Shown piece after piece: positions 1-7,088 of a DNA stretch of 7,287 nt. How positions within the stretch are numbered: the first letter of the stretch is position 1; the number at the start of each line of letters is the position of its first letter. The notes under the pieces are model-generated. The model searched no databases. It was given only the letters and a program-made list of their open reading frames with translations, and was not told where the DNA came from. Source of the stretch: Ruminococcaceae bacterium UBA5396 (GTDB lineage Bacteria; Bacillota; Clostridia; Oscillospirales; Acutalibacteraceae); contig DHOG01000155.1 of NCBI GenBank assembly GCA_002410715.1, forward strand, positions 34,744 through 42,030, written 5' to 3'. Both the position numbers and the translations under genes were made by a program.

Positions 1-547
1 TGTTGAGCCCCCATTCCGATATTTTGCCATCGCTTACAATAATCATGGGTATTCCGTTATCGGTAACATCCAGCTTGAGGTCTTTACATGTAACGGGACG
101 GTTACCGGGTTTTAATAGTACGCTGGTTTTACCGTTCGGTTCCACGATCATATACTGCACCTCTCTTAAATCAAAAACAGACTGCTGCCGCAAGGCTTCC
201 ATTAAATCCTCTATTGTCATCCGCATACTATTTAAAGCTTGCATGTCTATCTTACCATCGTTTACAATAATTTTAGATTTTCCGCCAATTAAACGCTGGA
301 AAAACGGCACTTTCAGCATCAAAGCGGATAGCAGTAGTTCAAGTGCGACCAAAATCATGATTGGGATGATTCCGTTAAGCAGAGGCATACCGTTTTCCTG
401 CATCGGAACCGACGCAAGATCAGCAATCAGTAACGTAACCACCAGCTCGGATGGCTGAAGCTCTCCAAGTTGCCTTTTACCCATTATTCGCATGGCCGTG
501 ATAACAAATATGTAAATTATCACGGTTCTGATTGCAATGATTGACAT
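1..547 (-). CDS. DUF421/YetF-family membrane protein, 3' end cut by window edge
   Basis: An open frame on the minus strand starts at ATG 545-547 and runs 182 codons off the left edge. The protein begins with a hydrophobic segment (about residues 2-20), then GKRQLGELQPSELVV, a second hydrophobic segment ending in IADLASVPM, and a third rich in I, L, M and V (about residues 56-76). A soluble part follows, with FFQRLIGGKSKIIVNDGKID, a DLMEALRQQ block and VEPNGKTSVLLKP. This order of membrane segments plus a YetF-type soluble domain is typical of DUF421, whose members usually run a little over 200 residues, so roughly the last fifth is missing. The family's biochemical role is not settled. The start is supported by GAAAGGAG (minus) at 560-567, although the 12-nt spacing is rather long; the TTG at 557-559 abuts the ribosome site and is unlikely. 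The serA terminator separates it from the serine operon. Confidence 0.9.
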   Translation of the reverse strand, partial: MSIIAIRTVIIYIFVITAMRIMGKRQLGELQPSELVVTLLIADLASVPMQENGMPLLNGIIPIMILVALELLLSALMLKVPFFQRLIGGKSKIIVNDGKIDMQALNSMRMTIEDLMEALRQQSVFDLREVQYMIVEPNGKTSVLLKPGNRPVTCKDLKLDVTDNGIPMIIVSDGKISEWGLN

Positions 548-584
548 TGAAGGCTTCAACTCCTTTCAAGAGATATTTAAGACT

Positions 585-614
585 ATTATTTGCAGTGAAT
601 CTTATGCTATTCAA
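585..614 (-). promoter_or_regulatory. possible sigma-A promoter of the DUF421 gene
   Basis: On the minus strand TTGAAT (609-614) and AATAAT (585-590) are 18 nt apart, giving a start near 578 and a leader of about 30 nt. The -10 box matches 5 of 6 consensus bases and the -35 box 4 of 6. The region is A/T-rich, so a chance match is possible. Its place between the serA terminator and the gene is what favours it. Confidence 0.4.
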
Positions 615-667
615 ATTTATTGAGATTGGTGCTTGGTTCTATATCAAATATTTTGCTACATTCCGAT

Positions 668-707
668 AAAAAAGAGAGTATTGCACAATTAATGCAACAC
701 TCTCTTT
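668..707 (-). terminator. intrinsic terminator of the serC-serA operon
   Basis: Read on the minus strand, a 15-base arm (693-707) pairs with 671-685 through AAAGAGAGT.TTGCA, with one G·U pair and a 7-nt loop. It runs into a U-run at 668-673. It lies just after the serA stop codon at 721. The plus-strand side lacks a good U-run, so it acts leftward. Confidence 0.92.
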
Positions 708-720
708 AAATTGTTAATAA

Positions 721-1887
721 TCAACGTATCTTTCTGATTCTGATTACACCCTCAATTGCTTCTATGGCACACAGGCAGTCATCAGAAATATCGCCTAAAG
801 TATCAAGAATGGTATAGGCATTATCCTTCTTAGAACGGTTTACCATTGTTTCAATATTAACTCCTGTTCCCGAAACGACACTGCTAATTTGTGCAAGCAT
901 AGTCGGAATATTACGATGGAGAATACAAAGACGAGTATCGGTAGAACGCGGAACTTCGACCGTTGGAAAGTTTACCGAATTTATAATATTTCCGTTCTCA
1001 AGATATTCAATCAATTCCTTTGCCGCCATTGCAGCGCAGTTATCCTCACTTTCTGGTGTTGAGGCGCCAAGATGGGGAATGGCGATAACATTTTCTACGC
1101 CAAGCATATCATCGGTAGGGAAGTCAACAACATATGCTGAGACTTTGCCGTTAGATAGTGCCATGCGCATATCATCACCGTTGACCAGCTCCGCGCGGGA
1201 ATAATTGAGAATACGCACACCATCATGCATTATTGAAAAAGCGGAGGCGTTGAGCATACCACGGGTATCGGAAGTCAACGGAACATGAACGGTTATATAA
1301 TCACAATTTTCAAATACTTGCTGCAGGCTGGAAGCATGATGAACCGAACTTGATAAGCCCCATGCGGCATCAACCGAGAGATATGGGTCATAACCATAGA
1401 CCTCCATGCCCAGGCGTCTTGCACTGTTGGCAACCAGAACACCTATTGCACCAAGACCGATTACACCTAAAGTTTTACCTTTAATCTCGGGGCCGGAAAA
1501 TGCACCCTTGCCTTTTTCTACAAGCTTTGGAACTTCTTCGCCTTTTCCCTTTAAAGTGCTTGCCCACTGAATTGCGGGTAAAATTTTACGCGAGGAGATA
1601 AGAAGGCCGGCTATCACCAGTTCCTTAACAGCGTTGGCGTTTGCACCGGGTGTATTGAACACTACAATTCCTGCATCACTGCATTTATCCAACGGAATGT
1701 TATTAACACCTGCGCCGGCTCGGGCAATTGCTTTCAGAGAAGCGGGCAGCTCCATATCGTGCATCGCTGCCGAGCGAACCATAATACCATCGGGATTATC
1801 GCATTTATCCGAAACAGTATATGTATCTTTACTGAAACGGTCGGTACCGCATGTTGCTATTTTATTTAGTGTTAGTATATTGTACAA
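721..1887 (-). CDS. serA: D-3-phosphoglycerate dehydrogenase with C-terminal ACT domain
   Basis: This is the first committed enzyme of serine synthesis, oxidising 3-phosphoglycerate to 3-phosphohydroxypyruvate with NAD+. The 388-residue protein has a D-2-hydroxyacid dehydrogenase fold: GAGVNNIPLD at 58-67, the nucleotide-binding GLGAIG at 144-149, the likely catalytic Arg231 in NYSRAELVN, and the catalytic His272 in PHLGASTPES. The residue aligning with the usual catalytic Glu (E. coli FPTEP) is Asp259 in FPTDD. Residues from about 318 form an ACT domain; His324, Asn326 and Asn344 match the serine-binding pattern of E. coli SerA, so feedback inhibition by serine is predicted. The start is TTG at 1885-1887: an in-frame TGA lies three codons upstream and AAAGGA at 1898-1903 is 10 nt away. 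It lies 19 nt after serC, in one operon. The length fits the short SerA class lacking the extra domain of long forms. Confidence 0.96.
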   Translation of the reverse strand: MYNILTLNKIATCGTDRFSKDTYTVSDKCDNPDGIMVRSAAMHDMELPASLKAIARAGAGVNNIPLDKCSDAGIVVFNTPGANANAVKELVIAGLLISSRKILPAIQWASTLKGKGEEVPKLVEKGKGAFSGPEIKGKTLGVIGLGAIGVLVANSARRLGMEVYGYDPYLSVDAAWGLSSSVHHASSLQQVFENCDYITVHVPLTSDTRGMLNASAFSIMHDGVRILNYSRAELVNGDDMRMALSNGKVSAYVVDFPTDDMLGVENVIAIPHLGASTPESEDNCAAMAAKELIEYLENGNIINSVNFPTVEVPRSTDTRLCILHRNIPTMLAQISSVVSGTGVNIETMVNRSKKDNAYTILDTLGDISDDCLCAIEAIEGVIRIRKIR

Positions 1888-1897
1888 ACCAATTCAT

Positions 1898-1904
1898 TCC
1901 TTTC
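1898..1904 (-). promoter_or_regulatory. serA ribosome binding site, deciding a TTG start
   Basis: GAAAGGA on the minus strand sits in the 19-nt gap between the serC stop and serA, 10 nt before TTG 1885-1887. The nearby ATG at 1895-1897 is in another frame that stops within 12 codons. The only other in-frame option downstream of the TGA is a rare ATT, so TTG is the likely start. Confidence 0.8.
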
Positions 1905-1906
1905 GT

Positions 1907-2992
1907 TCATGTGTTTTCGGATTCGAAAGCTTTCATAAATGTAACAAGCTTTTTAACACCTTCCACAGGCATTGCGTTATAGATGGAAGCGCGCATACCG
2001 CCGACTGTACGGTGTCCCTTAAGATTTATAAAACCCGCGGCAGCTGCTTGCTTAACAAACTTTGCATCAAGCTCCTCATTGCCTGTAATAAAGGGAATAT
2101 TCATCAGTGAACGATCCTTCTTCTCAACCGTTCCGCGGAACATTTTGGAGGAATCAAGGAAATCGTAAATCATTGCAGCCTTTTTCTCGTTAATCGCCTG
2201 CATGCTCTGAAGTCCGCCAATTTCATTTTTAATCCATTCCAGTACAAGCTTGCACATATAGATGGAGTAGCAGGGCGGAGTATTATACATAGAATCGTTA
2301 TCGCTATGTGTCTGATAGTTAAACATGGTAGGCGTTATGTCACGCGCTTTCCCAATCAGATCCTCCCTAATAATCACCACAGTTAAGCCTGCGGGAGCCA
2401 TGTTTTTCTGAGCGCCGGCGTAAAGTACACCAAACTTTGATACATCAATTGGCTCAGACAGAATGCATGAGGATATATCACCGATCAGCGGAACATTTCC
2501 AGTACTGGGAAGCTGGGTGTAGCGGGTTCCGTATATGGTATTGTTGACGCAGATGTGGAAATAATCAGCGTCGGGAGTAAAGGTAGATTCATCAAGCTCG
2601 GGAATATAAGAGAAAGTCCTGTCCTTTGAGCTTGACACAATATTCGTCTTACCGTAACGGGATGCCTCCTGATAAGCTTTGTTTGCCCACTGACCGGTAA
2701 TAACAAAGTCCGCCTTGCCGCTGCCGTTCATTAAATTGAGCGGTATCATGGCAAACTGTGAGGAAGCACCTCCCTGTAAGAAAAGAACCTTATAATTATC
2801 AGGAATACTCATTACCTCACGCAGAAGCGATTCACATCCCTGAATAATTGTCTCATAGATTTTAGATCGGTGAGACATCTCCATCACCGATTGTCCGGAG
2901 CCCTCATAATCCAACATTTCAGATGCAGCTTTTTTGAGCACGCTTTCCGGAAGCATAGAAGGGCCAGCCGAAAAATTATACACTATTGCCAT
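1907..2992 (-). CDS. serC: phosphoserine aminotransferase
   Basis: This PLP enzyme moves the amino group of glutamate to 3-phosphohydroxypyruvate to give phosphoserine; in many bacteria it also acts on the analogous intermediate of vitamin B6 synthesis. The 361 residues match the usual SerC length. Visible hallmarks are NFSAGPSMLP at the N-terminus, HRS at 41-43, GGASSQF at 74-80 (phosphate cradle of the cofactor), Trp102, GDISS at 171-175, Lys196 in AGAQKNMAPAG as the Schiff-base lysine, NTPP at 237-240, and MRASIYNAM near 333-341 with a substrate-binding Arg334. The start ATG is preceded by GGAGGT at 3001-3006 with an 8-nt spacing. It is the first gene of a two-gene operon with serA; no serB phosphatase is present here, so the last serine step must be encoded elsewhere. 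Confidence 0.97.
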   Translation of the reverse strand: MAIVYNFSAGPSMLPESVLKKAASEMLDYEGSGQSVMEMSHRSKIYETIIQGCESLLREVMSIPDNYKVLFLQGGASSQFAMIPLNLMNGSGKADFVITGQWANKAYQEASRYGKTNIVSSSKDRTFSYIPELDESTFTPDADYFHICVNNTIYGTRYTQLPSTGNVPLIGDISSCILSEPIDVSKFGVLYAGAQKNMAPAGLTVVIIREDLIGKARDITPTMFNYQTHSDNDSMYNTPPCYSIYMCKLVLEWIKNEIGGLQSMQAINEKKAAMIYDFLDSSKMFRGTVEKKDRSLMNIPFITGNEELDAKFVKQAAAAGFINLKGHRTVGGMRASIYNAMPVEGVKKLVTFMKAFESENT

Positions 2993-3035
2993 GAATTTCG
3001 ACCTCCATTATCTTGGAAAATAGTTGATATTAATC

Positions 3036-3064
3036 ATTGTACTCCCTTGTGAAAAAATAGTCAA
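3036..3064 (-). promoter_or_regulatory. sigma-A promoter of serC-serA
   Basis: On the minus strand TTGACT (3059-3064) and TACAAT (3036-3041) are separated by exactly 17 nt, each matching 5 of 6 consensus bases. The predicted start is near 3029, giving a leader of about 37 nt with the strong GGAGGT ribosome site at 3001-3006. I see no terminator or riboswitch in this short leader. Confidence 0.85.
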
Positions 3065-3097
3065 TTGGAAAACCCGAAATAGAAGTTTATTTTCGTT

Positions 3098-4570
3098 TTA
3101 TTCTTGATTTTTAATTAAATGGTTTGGAAGATTGTTGACAGCAGGACTGCTAATCCAGCGACCTCGGATATCGAATCTGGAGCCATGGCAAGGACAATCC
3201 CATGATTTTTCATCCGGATTCCATTTTAGCTCACATCCAAGGTGGGGACAACGAGTGGAAACCAGAAAGGTTTCCCCTGTCTCGGATTTGTAGGCGCCTA
3301 CCTTTTTTCCCTTGTATTCTACAATACCGCCACTGCCATTCTTTAGTTCCTCCAACGCCCGCACCGGAAAATGAAATGCTTGGGATAAAAGGCCGATTGA
3401 AGATTGAACGCCGTCATCTACAATGTTAACTGCAATGGATTTTGCTGAAAAGCGACGTGGAGAAAAGGCAGGAGCACATTCATTACGCACGCCTGTGATT
3501 TTGTCTGCCAGTAATGTTGCAGAAACCATAGAACTCGTCATTCCCCATTTATTAAATCCTGTAGCGACAAGCAAACGGGGAGTTGACCCACCGTAGCGTC
3601 CGATATAGGGAATGCCATCGGATGTCATGCAGTCCTGTGCAGACCAAGCATAACAGACTTCGGCAGATGGATACAGTCTTTTCGCGGCATATCGGAGTAT
3701 TTCATATTTTCCGGGTGCATTAGATGAGGCGGCGGGATTTTTTCCGGTACGGTGACCCGCACCGCCTAGTAGCAGCGTGTCACCCTCACTTCTGAAAGAA
3801 AGACCGTTATCACGCACGTCAAGGTACATTCCGTTCATTTCAGGTACTTGCTTGAGTCCGAGGACATAAGAACGTGATTGGTGCATTCTCATAAAATAAA
3901 ATCCGGGGAAATTTATAATAGGGTAATGCGTGGCAATGACAACCCACTTGGCCTTTATACGACCGCCGTCAAAGAAAACGATACCGTCTTCAACCGATCT
4001 GACTCTTGTATTTTCATAAATTTTTAAATTTGCTGCAATTGCTTTAAGAAAAAACAGGGGATGGAACTGCGCCTGATCCGAAAAACAAAGTGCGCCTTTT
4101 ACACGGAACGGCAGTTCGGTGTGGTCGGTCATAAAGGTGGGAATGCCAAGTCGAGCTGCTGCTTCGGCTTCTTTTTCCAGCTTCTCAGTGTCTCCTTTAG
4201 AATATATAAATGCAGGACATTTTTTGAAACTGCAATCTATATTAAGCTTATGAATCAACTTCTGATATTGGATGATTGCACGGCTGTTTGCATGGGCATA
4301 CTGCCAAGCGATTTCGTCTCCGTACTGGTTAATAAGCTTATCATAGATGATACCGTGTTGTGCTGTGATTTTTGCAGTTGTTCCGCCGGTTTCACCCTCT
4401 CCGAGACGGTTGCGTTCAAGTACTACAACATTCAAGCCTCTTTGCTGCAAAAAATATGCCGTCAGGATACCCGCCAAACCGGCACCTATTACCGCAACAT
4501 CGACATGTATCCTATTACGAAGCGGCTCCCTGTTTTCAAATGAGCATTCTGTTTGCCATAGTGAACGCAT
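3098..4570 (-). CDS. FAD-dependent oxidoreductase with C-terminal Rieske [2Fe-2S] domain (YhfW-like)
   Basis: The 490-residue protein joins a DadA/GlcD-like FAD oxidoreductase to a Rieske domain, an architecture seen in Bacillus YhfW and relatives; the substrate is unknown. The N-terminal dinucleotide fold has VIGAGLAG (Gly29, Gly31, Gly34) and the ribose-binding Glu52 in VVVLER, followed by GETGGTTAKITAQHG, typical of this FAD family. ATGFNKWGMTSS near 336-347 is the second FAD-contacting block. The Rieske domain (about 390-490) has CPHLGC (Cys441, His443, Cys446) and CPCHGSRF (Cys459, Cys461, His462): all four cluster ligands plus the two cysteines that form a disulfide in bc1-type Rieske proteins. 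No signal peptide is visible, so it is probably cytoplasmic. The frame extends 22 codons further upstream, but ATG 4568-4570 follows AAAGGTGA at 4576-4583, and the fold begins shortly after it. It is transcribed alone. Confidence 0.92.
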   Translation of the reverse strand: MRSLWQTECSFENREPLRNRIHVDVAVIGAGLAGILTAYFLQQRGLNVVVLERNRLGEGETGGTTAKITAQHGIIYDKLINQYGDEIAWQYAHANSRAIIQYQKLIHKLNIDCSFKKCPAFIYSKGDTEKLEKEAEAAARLGIPTFMTDHTELPFRVKGALCFSDQAQFHPLFFLKAIAANLKIYENTRVRSVEDGIVFFDGGRIKAKWVVIATHYPIINFPGFYFMRMHQSRSYVLGLKQVPEMNGMYLDVRDNGLSFRSEGDTLLLGGAGHRTGKNPAASSNAPGKYEILRYAAKRLYPSAEVCYAWSAQDCMTSDGIPYIGRYGGSTPRLLVATGFNKWGMTSSMVSATLLADKITGVRNECAPAFSPRRFSAKSIAVNIVDDGVQSSIGLLSQAFHFPVRALEELKNGSGGIVEYKGKKVGAYKSETGETFLVSTRCPHLGCELKWNPDEKSWDCPCHGSRFDIRGRWISSPAVNNLPNHLIKNQE

Positions 4571-4575
4571 ATAAA

Positions 4576-4583
4576 TCACCTTT
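4576..4583 (-). promoter_or_regulatory. ribosome binding site deciding the Rieske-oxidoreductase start
   Basis: AAAGGTGA on the minus strand is 5 nt before ATG 4568-4570. It lies inside the longer open frame that begins at 4636, so the first 22 codons of that frame are probably untranslated. The same AAAGGTGAT string precedes glnN. Confidence 0.8.
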
Positions 4584-4588
4584 CGCCC

Positions 4589-4615
4589 AACGTATTTTTT
4601 GAATCTTGCAGTCAA
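4589..4615 (-). promoter_or_regulatory. weak candidate promoter of the Rieske oxidoreductase gene
   Basis: TTGACT (4610-4615) and TACGTT (4589-4594) on the minus strand are only 15 nt apart, which is short for sigma-A, and the -10 box is poor. A promoter is needed because the strong glnN terminator lies only about 20 nt upstream. I see no better candidate in the 60 nt available. Confidence 0.3.
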
Positions 4616-4633
4616 TAGTCTTTCCGCGATTAT

Positions 4634-4673
4634 CAAAAAAATCAGCGAATACCTAAAAAGTATCCGCTGATTT
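4634..4673 (-). terminator. intrinsic terminator of glnN
   Basis: On the minus strand AAATCAGCGGATAC (4660-4673) pairs with GTATTCGCTGATTT (4639-4652). The stem is 14 bp with one G·U pair and the loop is 7 nt. A U-run follows at 4635-4641. It begins 15 nt after the glnN stop codon and separates glnN from the oxidoreductase gene. Confidence 0.94.
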
Positions 4674-4687
4674 AAAATATGTTTCTG

Positions 4688-6778
4688 TTAGATTCTAAAG
4701 AGAAGATCACTGTATGAAGGAAACGGCCAGCTTGATTCTTGGGTGAGGAGTTCCATTTCATCCGCTACAGCACGTGCTTCCTGCATAGAGTTCAGGACGG
4801 TGTTTTTGTAGAAGCGGGCACACTCCAGAAGTTCGTTAAAATTCTTGGCATCTAGAAGAGCGGTGCTAAGAAACTCTATTTTTTTATACAGGATGGCAGA
4901 AAGAGAGGATAGCTTAGATACCAGCGATTTTTCAACATCGCAGTCAACATCCGCAATCAGCTGTTGTTTGGCTAAAGCGGTTTCGCTTAATCGACGGATG
5001 TAGGAGATGACAGCAGGTAGGATTTCTTTTCGAACCATATCAAGCATAGTCAGTGCTTCAATATTCAGAACCTTGCAGTAGTTTTCCAAAAGAATTTCAT
5101 AACGGGAATATATCTCATCCTCGGAGAATACCTTGTGCTTCGAAAATACACGAATATTCTTTTCTGCGATAAAGCTGGGAAGAACATCGACGGTCGTTTT
5201 TAGGTTTAACAATCCTCTTCGTTCGGCTTCGTCAACCCACTCGTTACAGTAGTTGTTTCCGTTGAATATAATTCGCTTATGAGCGGTGACTGTTTTGGAG
5301 ACAAGCTCAAGAACATTGCTTTCAAAGTTTTCAGCATGTTCAAGGATATCTGCAAACTTTGAAAGTTCTTCAGCAACAATGGTATTTAAAACAGTGTTTG
5401 GTCCTGAAACTGAGTGTGAAGAACCCAGCATACGAAATTCAAACTTGTTACCGGTATATGCAAAAGGAGAGGTACGGTTTCGGTCGGTGGTATCTTTGAA
5501 AAAACGCGGCAGAACATGAACTCCGATCCTCATCTCCTGTTTGTCTTTCTGCTCGTAGGCGTTTCCGTTTGAAATTGCATCGATAATAGCTTCGAGCTCT
5601 TCACCCACAAACATTGATATAATCGCAGGAGGTGCTTCGTTGGAGCCAAGTCGATGATCATTGCCTGCACTGGCTACTGATAGACGGAGCAAATCCTGAT
5701 ATTCATCCACTGCCTTGATAATTGCAGCGAGAAAGAGAAGAAACTGTGCGTTTTCCCTCGGAGAATCACCCGGTTCAAGCAGATTGGTACCTGTATCGGT
5801 TGATAGTGACCAGTTATTATGCTTTCCGCTTCCGTTAACACCGGCAAAGGGTTTTTCGTGAAGCAGGCATACCAGCCCGTGACGTGCGGCGACTTTTTTC
5901 ATAATCTCCATTGTGAGCTGATTATGATCGGTTGCAATATTTGTGGTTGTAAAGATGGGAGCAAGCTCATGCTGAGCCGGAGCAACCTCATTATGTTCTG
6001 TTTTTGCCAAAATACCAAGTTTCCATAGCTCTGCATCCAATTCAGCCATAAACGCCTTGATACGGGGTTTGATTGCACCGAAATAGTGATCCTCCAGCTC
6101 TTGACCCTTCGGCGGCTTTGCACCGAACAGGGTTCTACCGCAGAAAATAAGATCCTTCCGCTTATCAAAAAGCTCTTTATCAATGAGAAAATACTCCTGC
6201 TCTGCACCTACCGTTGTGATCACTCTCGAAACCGAATTATTTCCAAACAACTTTAATATACGCATTGCCTGTTTGTTAATTGCCTCCATAGAACGGAGAA
6301 GTGGCGTCTTTTTATCAAGCGCCTGACCTCCGTATGAGCAGAAGGCCGTCGGAATGCAAAGGGTGTTGTCTTTGATAAACGCATAGGAGGTGGGATCCCA
6401 TGCCGTGTACCCACGCGCCTCAAATGTTGCGCGAAGACCACCGGAAGGGAAGCTAGACGCGTCGGGTTCGCCTTTAATTAATTCTTTTCCCGAAAACTCC
6501 ATAATAACAGTTCCATCTGATTTCGGAGATATGAAGCTGTCGTGCTTTTCAGCTGTGATACCGGTCATAGGCTGAAACCAGTGTGTATAGTGAGTTGCTC
6601 CTTTTTCAATCGCCCAATCCTTCATTGCGTTTGCAACAGCATCAGCAATTGTCCGATCAAGGCTTTTCCCCATCTCAATTGTTCTTTTCAGAGCTTTATA
6701 TACATCCTTCGGAAGTCTTTCGCTCATTGTCTTATCATTGAAAACAAGTGTGCCGAAATTTTCTGATATTACATTCAT
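4688..6778 (-). CDS. glnN: glutamine synthetase type III
   Basis: It joins ammonia to glutamate with ATP to make glutamine. The 696-residue length marks the large type III class (around 700 residues, dodecameric), not the roughly 450-residue GlnA type. Signature blocks are the N-terminal [25 protein letters not shown] near 59-73, GAEQEYF at 191-197 with metal-binding glutamates, NEVAPAQHE at 263-271, [10 protein letters not shown] at 315-324 around the ammonia and substrate site, RLGSNEAPP at 376-384, and NRTSPFAY...FEFRM at 434-450. The C-terminal 200 or so residues are the helical extension specific to type III. The frame opens with GTG at 6788-6790 and ATG at 6785-6787, but both overlap the AAAGGTGA ribosome site at 6787-6794. 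ATG 6776-6778, 8 nt after that site, is the best start and matches family N-termini. It is a single-gene unit with an attenuator-like leader. Confidence 0.96.
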   Translation of the reverse strand: MNVISENFGTLVFNDKTMSERLPKDVYKALKRTIEMGKSLDRTIADAVANAMKDWAIEKGATHYTHWFQPMTGITAEKHDSFISPKSDGTVIMEFSGKELIKGEPDASSFPSGGLRATFEARGYTAWDPTSYAFIKDNTLCIPTAFCSYGGQALDKKTPLLRSMEAINKQAMRILKLFGNNSVSRVITTVGAEQEYFLIDKELFDKRKDLIFCGRTLFGAKPPKGQELEDHYFGAIKPRIKAFMAELDAELWKLGILAKTEHNEVAPAQHELAPIFTTTNIATDHNQLTMEIMKKVAARHGLVCLLHEKPFAGVNGSGKHNNWSLSTDTGTNLLEPGDSPRENAQFLLFLAAIIKAVDEYQDLLRLSVASAGNDHRLGSNEAPPAIISMFVGEELEAIIDAISNGNAYEQKDKQEMRIGVHVLPRFFKDTTDRNRTSPFAYTGNKFEFRMLGSSHSVSGPNTVLNTIVAEELSKFADILEHAENFESNVLELVSKTVTAHKRIIFNGNNYCNEWVDEAERRGLLNLKTTVDVLPSFIAEKNIRVFSKHKVFSEDEIYSRYEILLENYCKVLNIEALTMLDMVRKEILPAVISYIRRLSETALAKQQLIADVDCDVEKSLVSKLSSLSAILYKKIEFLSTALLDAKNFNELLECARFYKNTVLNSMQEARAVADEMELLTQESSWPFPSYSDLLFRI

Positions 6779-6786
6779 ATACAACA

Positions 6787-6794
6787 TCACCTTT
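6787..6794 (-). promoter_or_regulatory. glnN ribosome binding site deciding the start
   Basis: AAAGGTGA on the minus strand is 8 nt before ATG 6776-6778. The earlier in-frame GTG and ATG lie within or touching this site and cannot be used with it. Confidence 0.8.
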
Positions 6795-6831
6795 CGGATT
6801 TTTGCACAAAACTGTAAATAGCATAGATTTC

Positions 6832-6880
6832 AAAAAAACGCCGTAGGCCCATCGCAGCCTACAGCGTCTTTGCTGTTTAT
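6832..6880 (-). promoter_or_regulatory. glnN leader attenuator: intrinsic terminator with competing hexaloop hairpin
   Basis: On the minus strand ACGCTGTAGGC (6857-6867) pairs with GCCTACGGCGT (6838-6848), an 11-bp stem with one G·U pair and an 8-nt loop. Seven Us follow at 6832-6838. This is a strong intrinsic terminator lying between the glnN promoter and its ribosome site. Just before it, ACAGC (6872-6876) can pair with GCTGT (6861-6865) around the hexaloop AAAGAC (6866-6871). That small hairpin uses bases of the terminator's 5' arm, so the two are mutually exclusive. A terminated transcript would be about 49 nt. The layout fits regulated antitermination. The A1/G4 hexaloop resembles targets of ANTAR-domain proteins, but only one such hairpin is visible where ANTAR targets normally have two. 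Confidence 0.75.
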
Positions 6881-6886
6881 TGAAAA

Positions 6887-6915
6887 ATAATAAAGGATTT
6901 GTGCAGGTTTGTCAA
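6887..6915 (-). promoter_or_regulatory. sigma-A promoter of glnN
   Basis: On the minus strand a perfect TTGACA (6910-6915) and TATTAT (6887-6892) are 17 nt apart. The predicted start is near 6880, giving a leader of about 100 nt that includes the attenuator. The sequence just upstream is A/T-rich (6916-6936), which could act as an UP element. Confidence 0.87.
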
Positions 6916-7053
6916 CACATAATTTTCAAATATTTACGGAGTTTGCAAGAAATCATTAATTGTGTCGTATATTAACACCGTAAATAAACTTGTTTTTGTT
7001 CAAAAACGCAACATTGAGATTGCCGGAATATTCATAATGAAATGCTTTGACTG
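6916..7053. other. intergenic control region between divergent promoters, with inverted repeats
   Basis: This noncoding stretch separates the leftward glnN promoter from the rightward stable-RNA promoter. It has three dyads. TATTTACGG (6931-6939) and CCGTAAATA (6978-6986) form a perfect 9-bp inverted repeat 38 nt apart. TGTGTCGTATATTAACA (6961-6977) lies in that gap and, read on the minus strand, matches all but one fixed base of the GlnR box TGTnA-N7-TnACA. GTTTTTG-TT-CAAAAAC (6992-7007) is a 7-bp dyad. No open frame or RNA gene is apparent. Any protein binding here is inference. Confidence 0.5.
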
Positions 7054-7082
7054 TTGACAAAACACTGCTGCTGCCCTATAAT
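7054..7082 (+). promoter_or_regulatory. perfect-consensus sigma-A promoter facing right
   Basis: TTGACA (7054-7059) and TATAAT (7077-7082) match consensus at all twelve positions with a 17-nt spacer. The start is predicted at about 7089. Such promoters usually serve stable RNA genes. It faces the foldable RNA region and the tRNA-Ser-like sequence, and away from glnN. Confidence 0.9.
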
Positions 7083-7088
7083 ATACAA

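Noticed and set aside
3..458. Plus-strand open frame of 151 codons starting with TTG
   Set aside because: It lies fully antisense to the DUF421 gene, which has clear family motifs on the minus strand; its own translation has no recognisable domain.
1634..2110. Plus-strand open frame of 158 codons spanning the serA-serC junction
   Set aside because: It runs antisense across two well-identified genes and their intergenic ribosome site; its protein shows no family features.
3070..3097. Possible terminator after the Rieske oxidoreductase (CGAAA/TTTCG hairpin)
   Set aside because: The stem is only about 5 bp with a long A/T-rich loop and a weak U-run, too poor to call against the local base composition.
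4061..4543. Plus-strand open frame of 160 codons with cysteine-rich translation
   Set aside because: It is antisense to the FAD-binding half of the oxidoreductase and shows no motif or ribosome site; it is a shadow frame.
4571..4636. Longer N-terminus for the Rieske oxidoreductase (22 extra residues)
   Set aside because: A good ribosome site sits inside this stretch directly before ATG 4568-4570, the extra residues precede the fold without adding a motif, and the frame's first codon is only 22 nt from the U-run of the glnN terminator.
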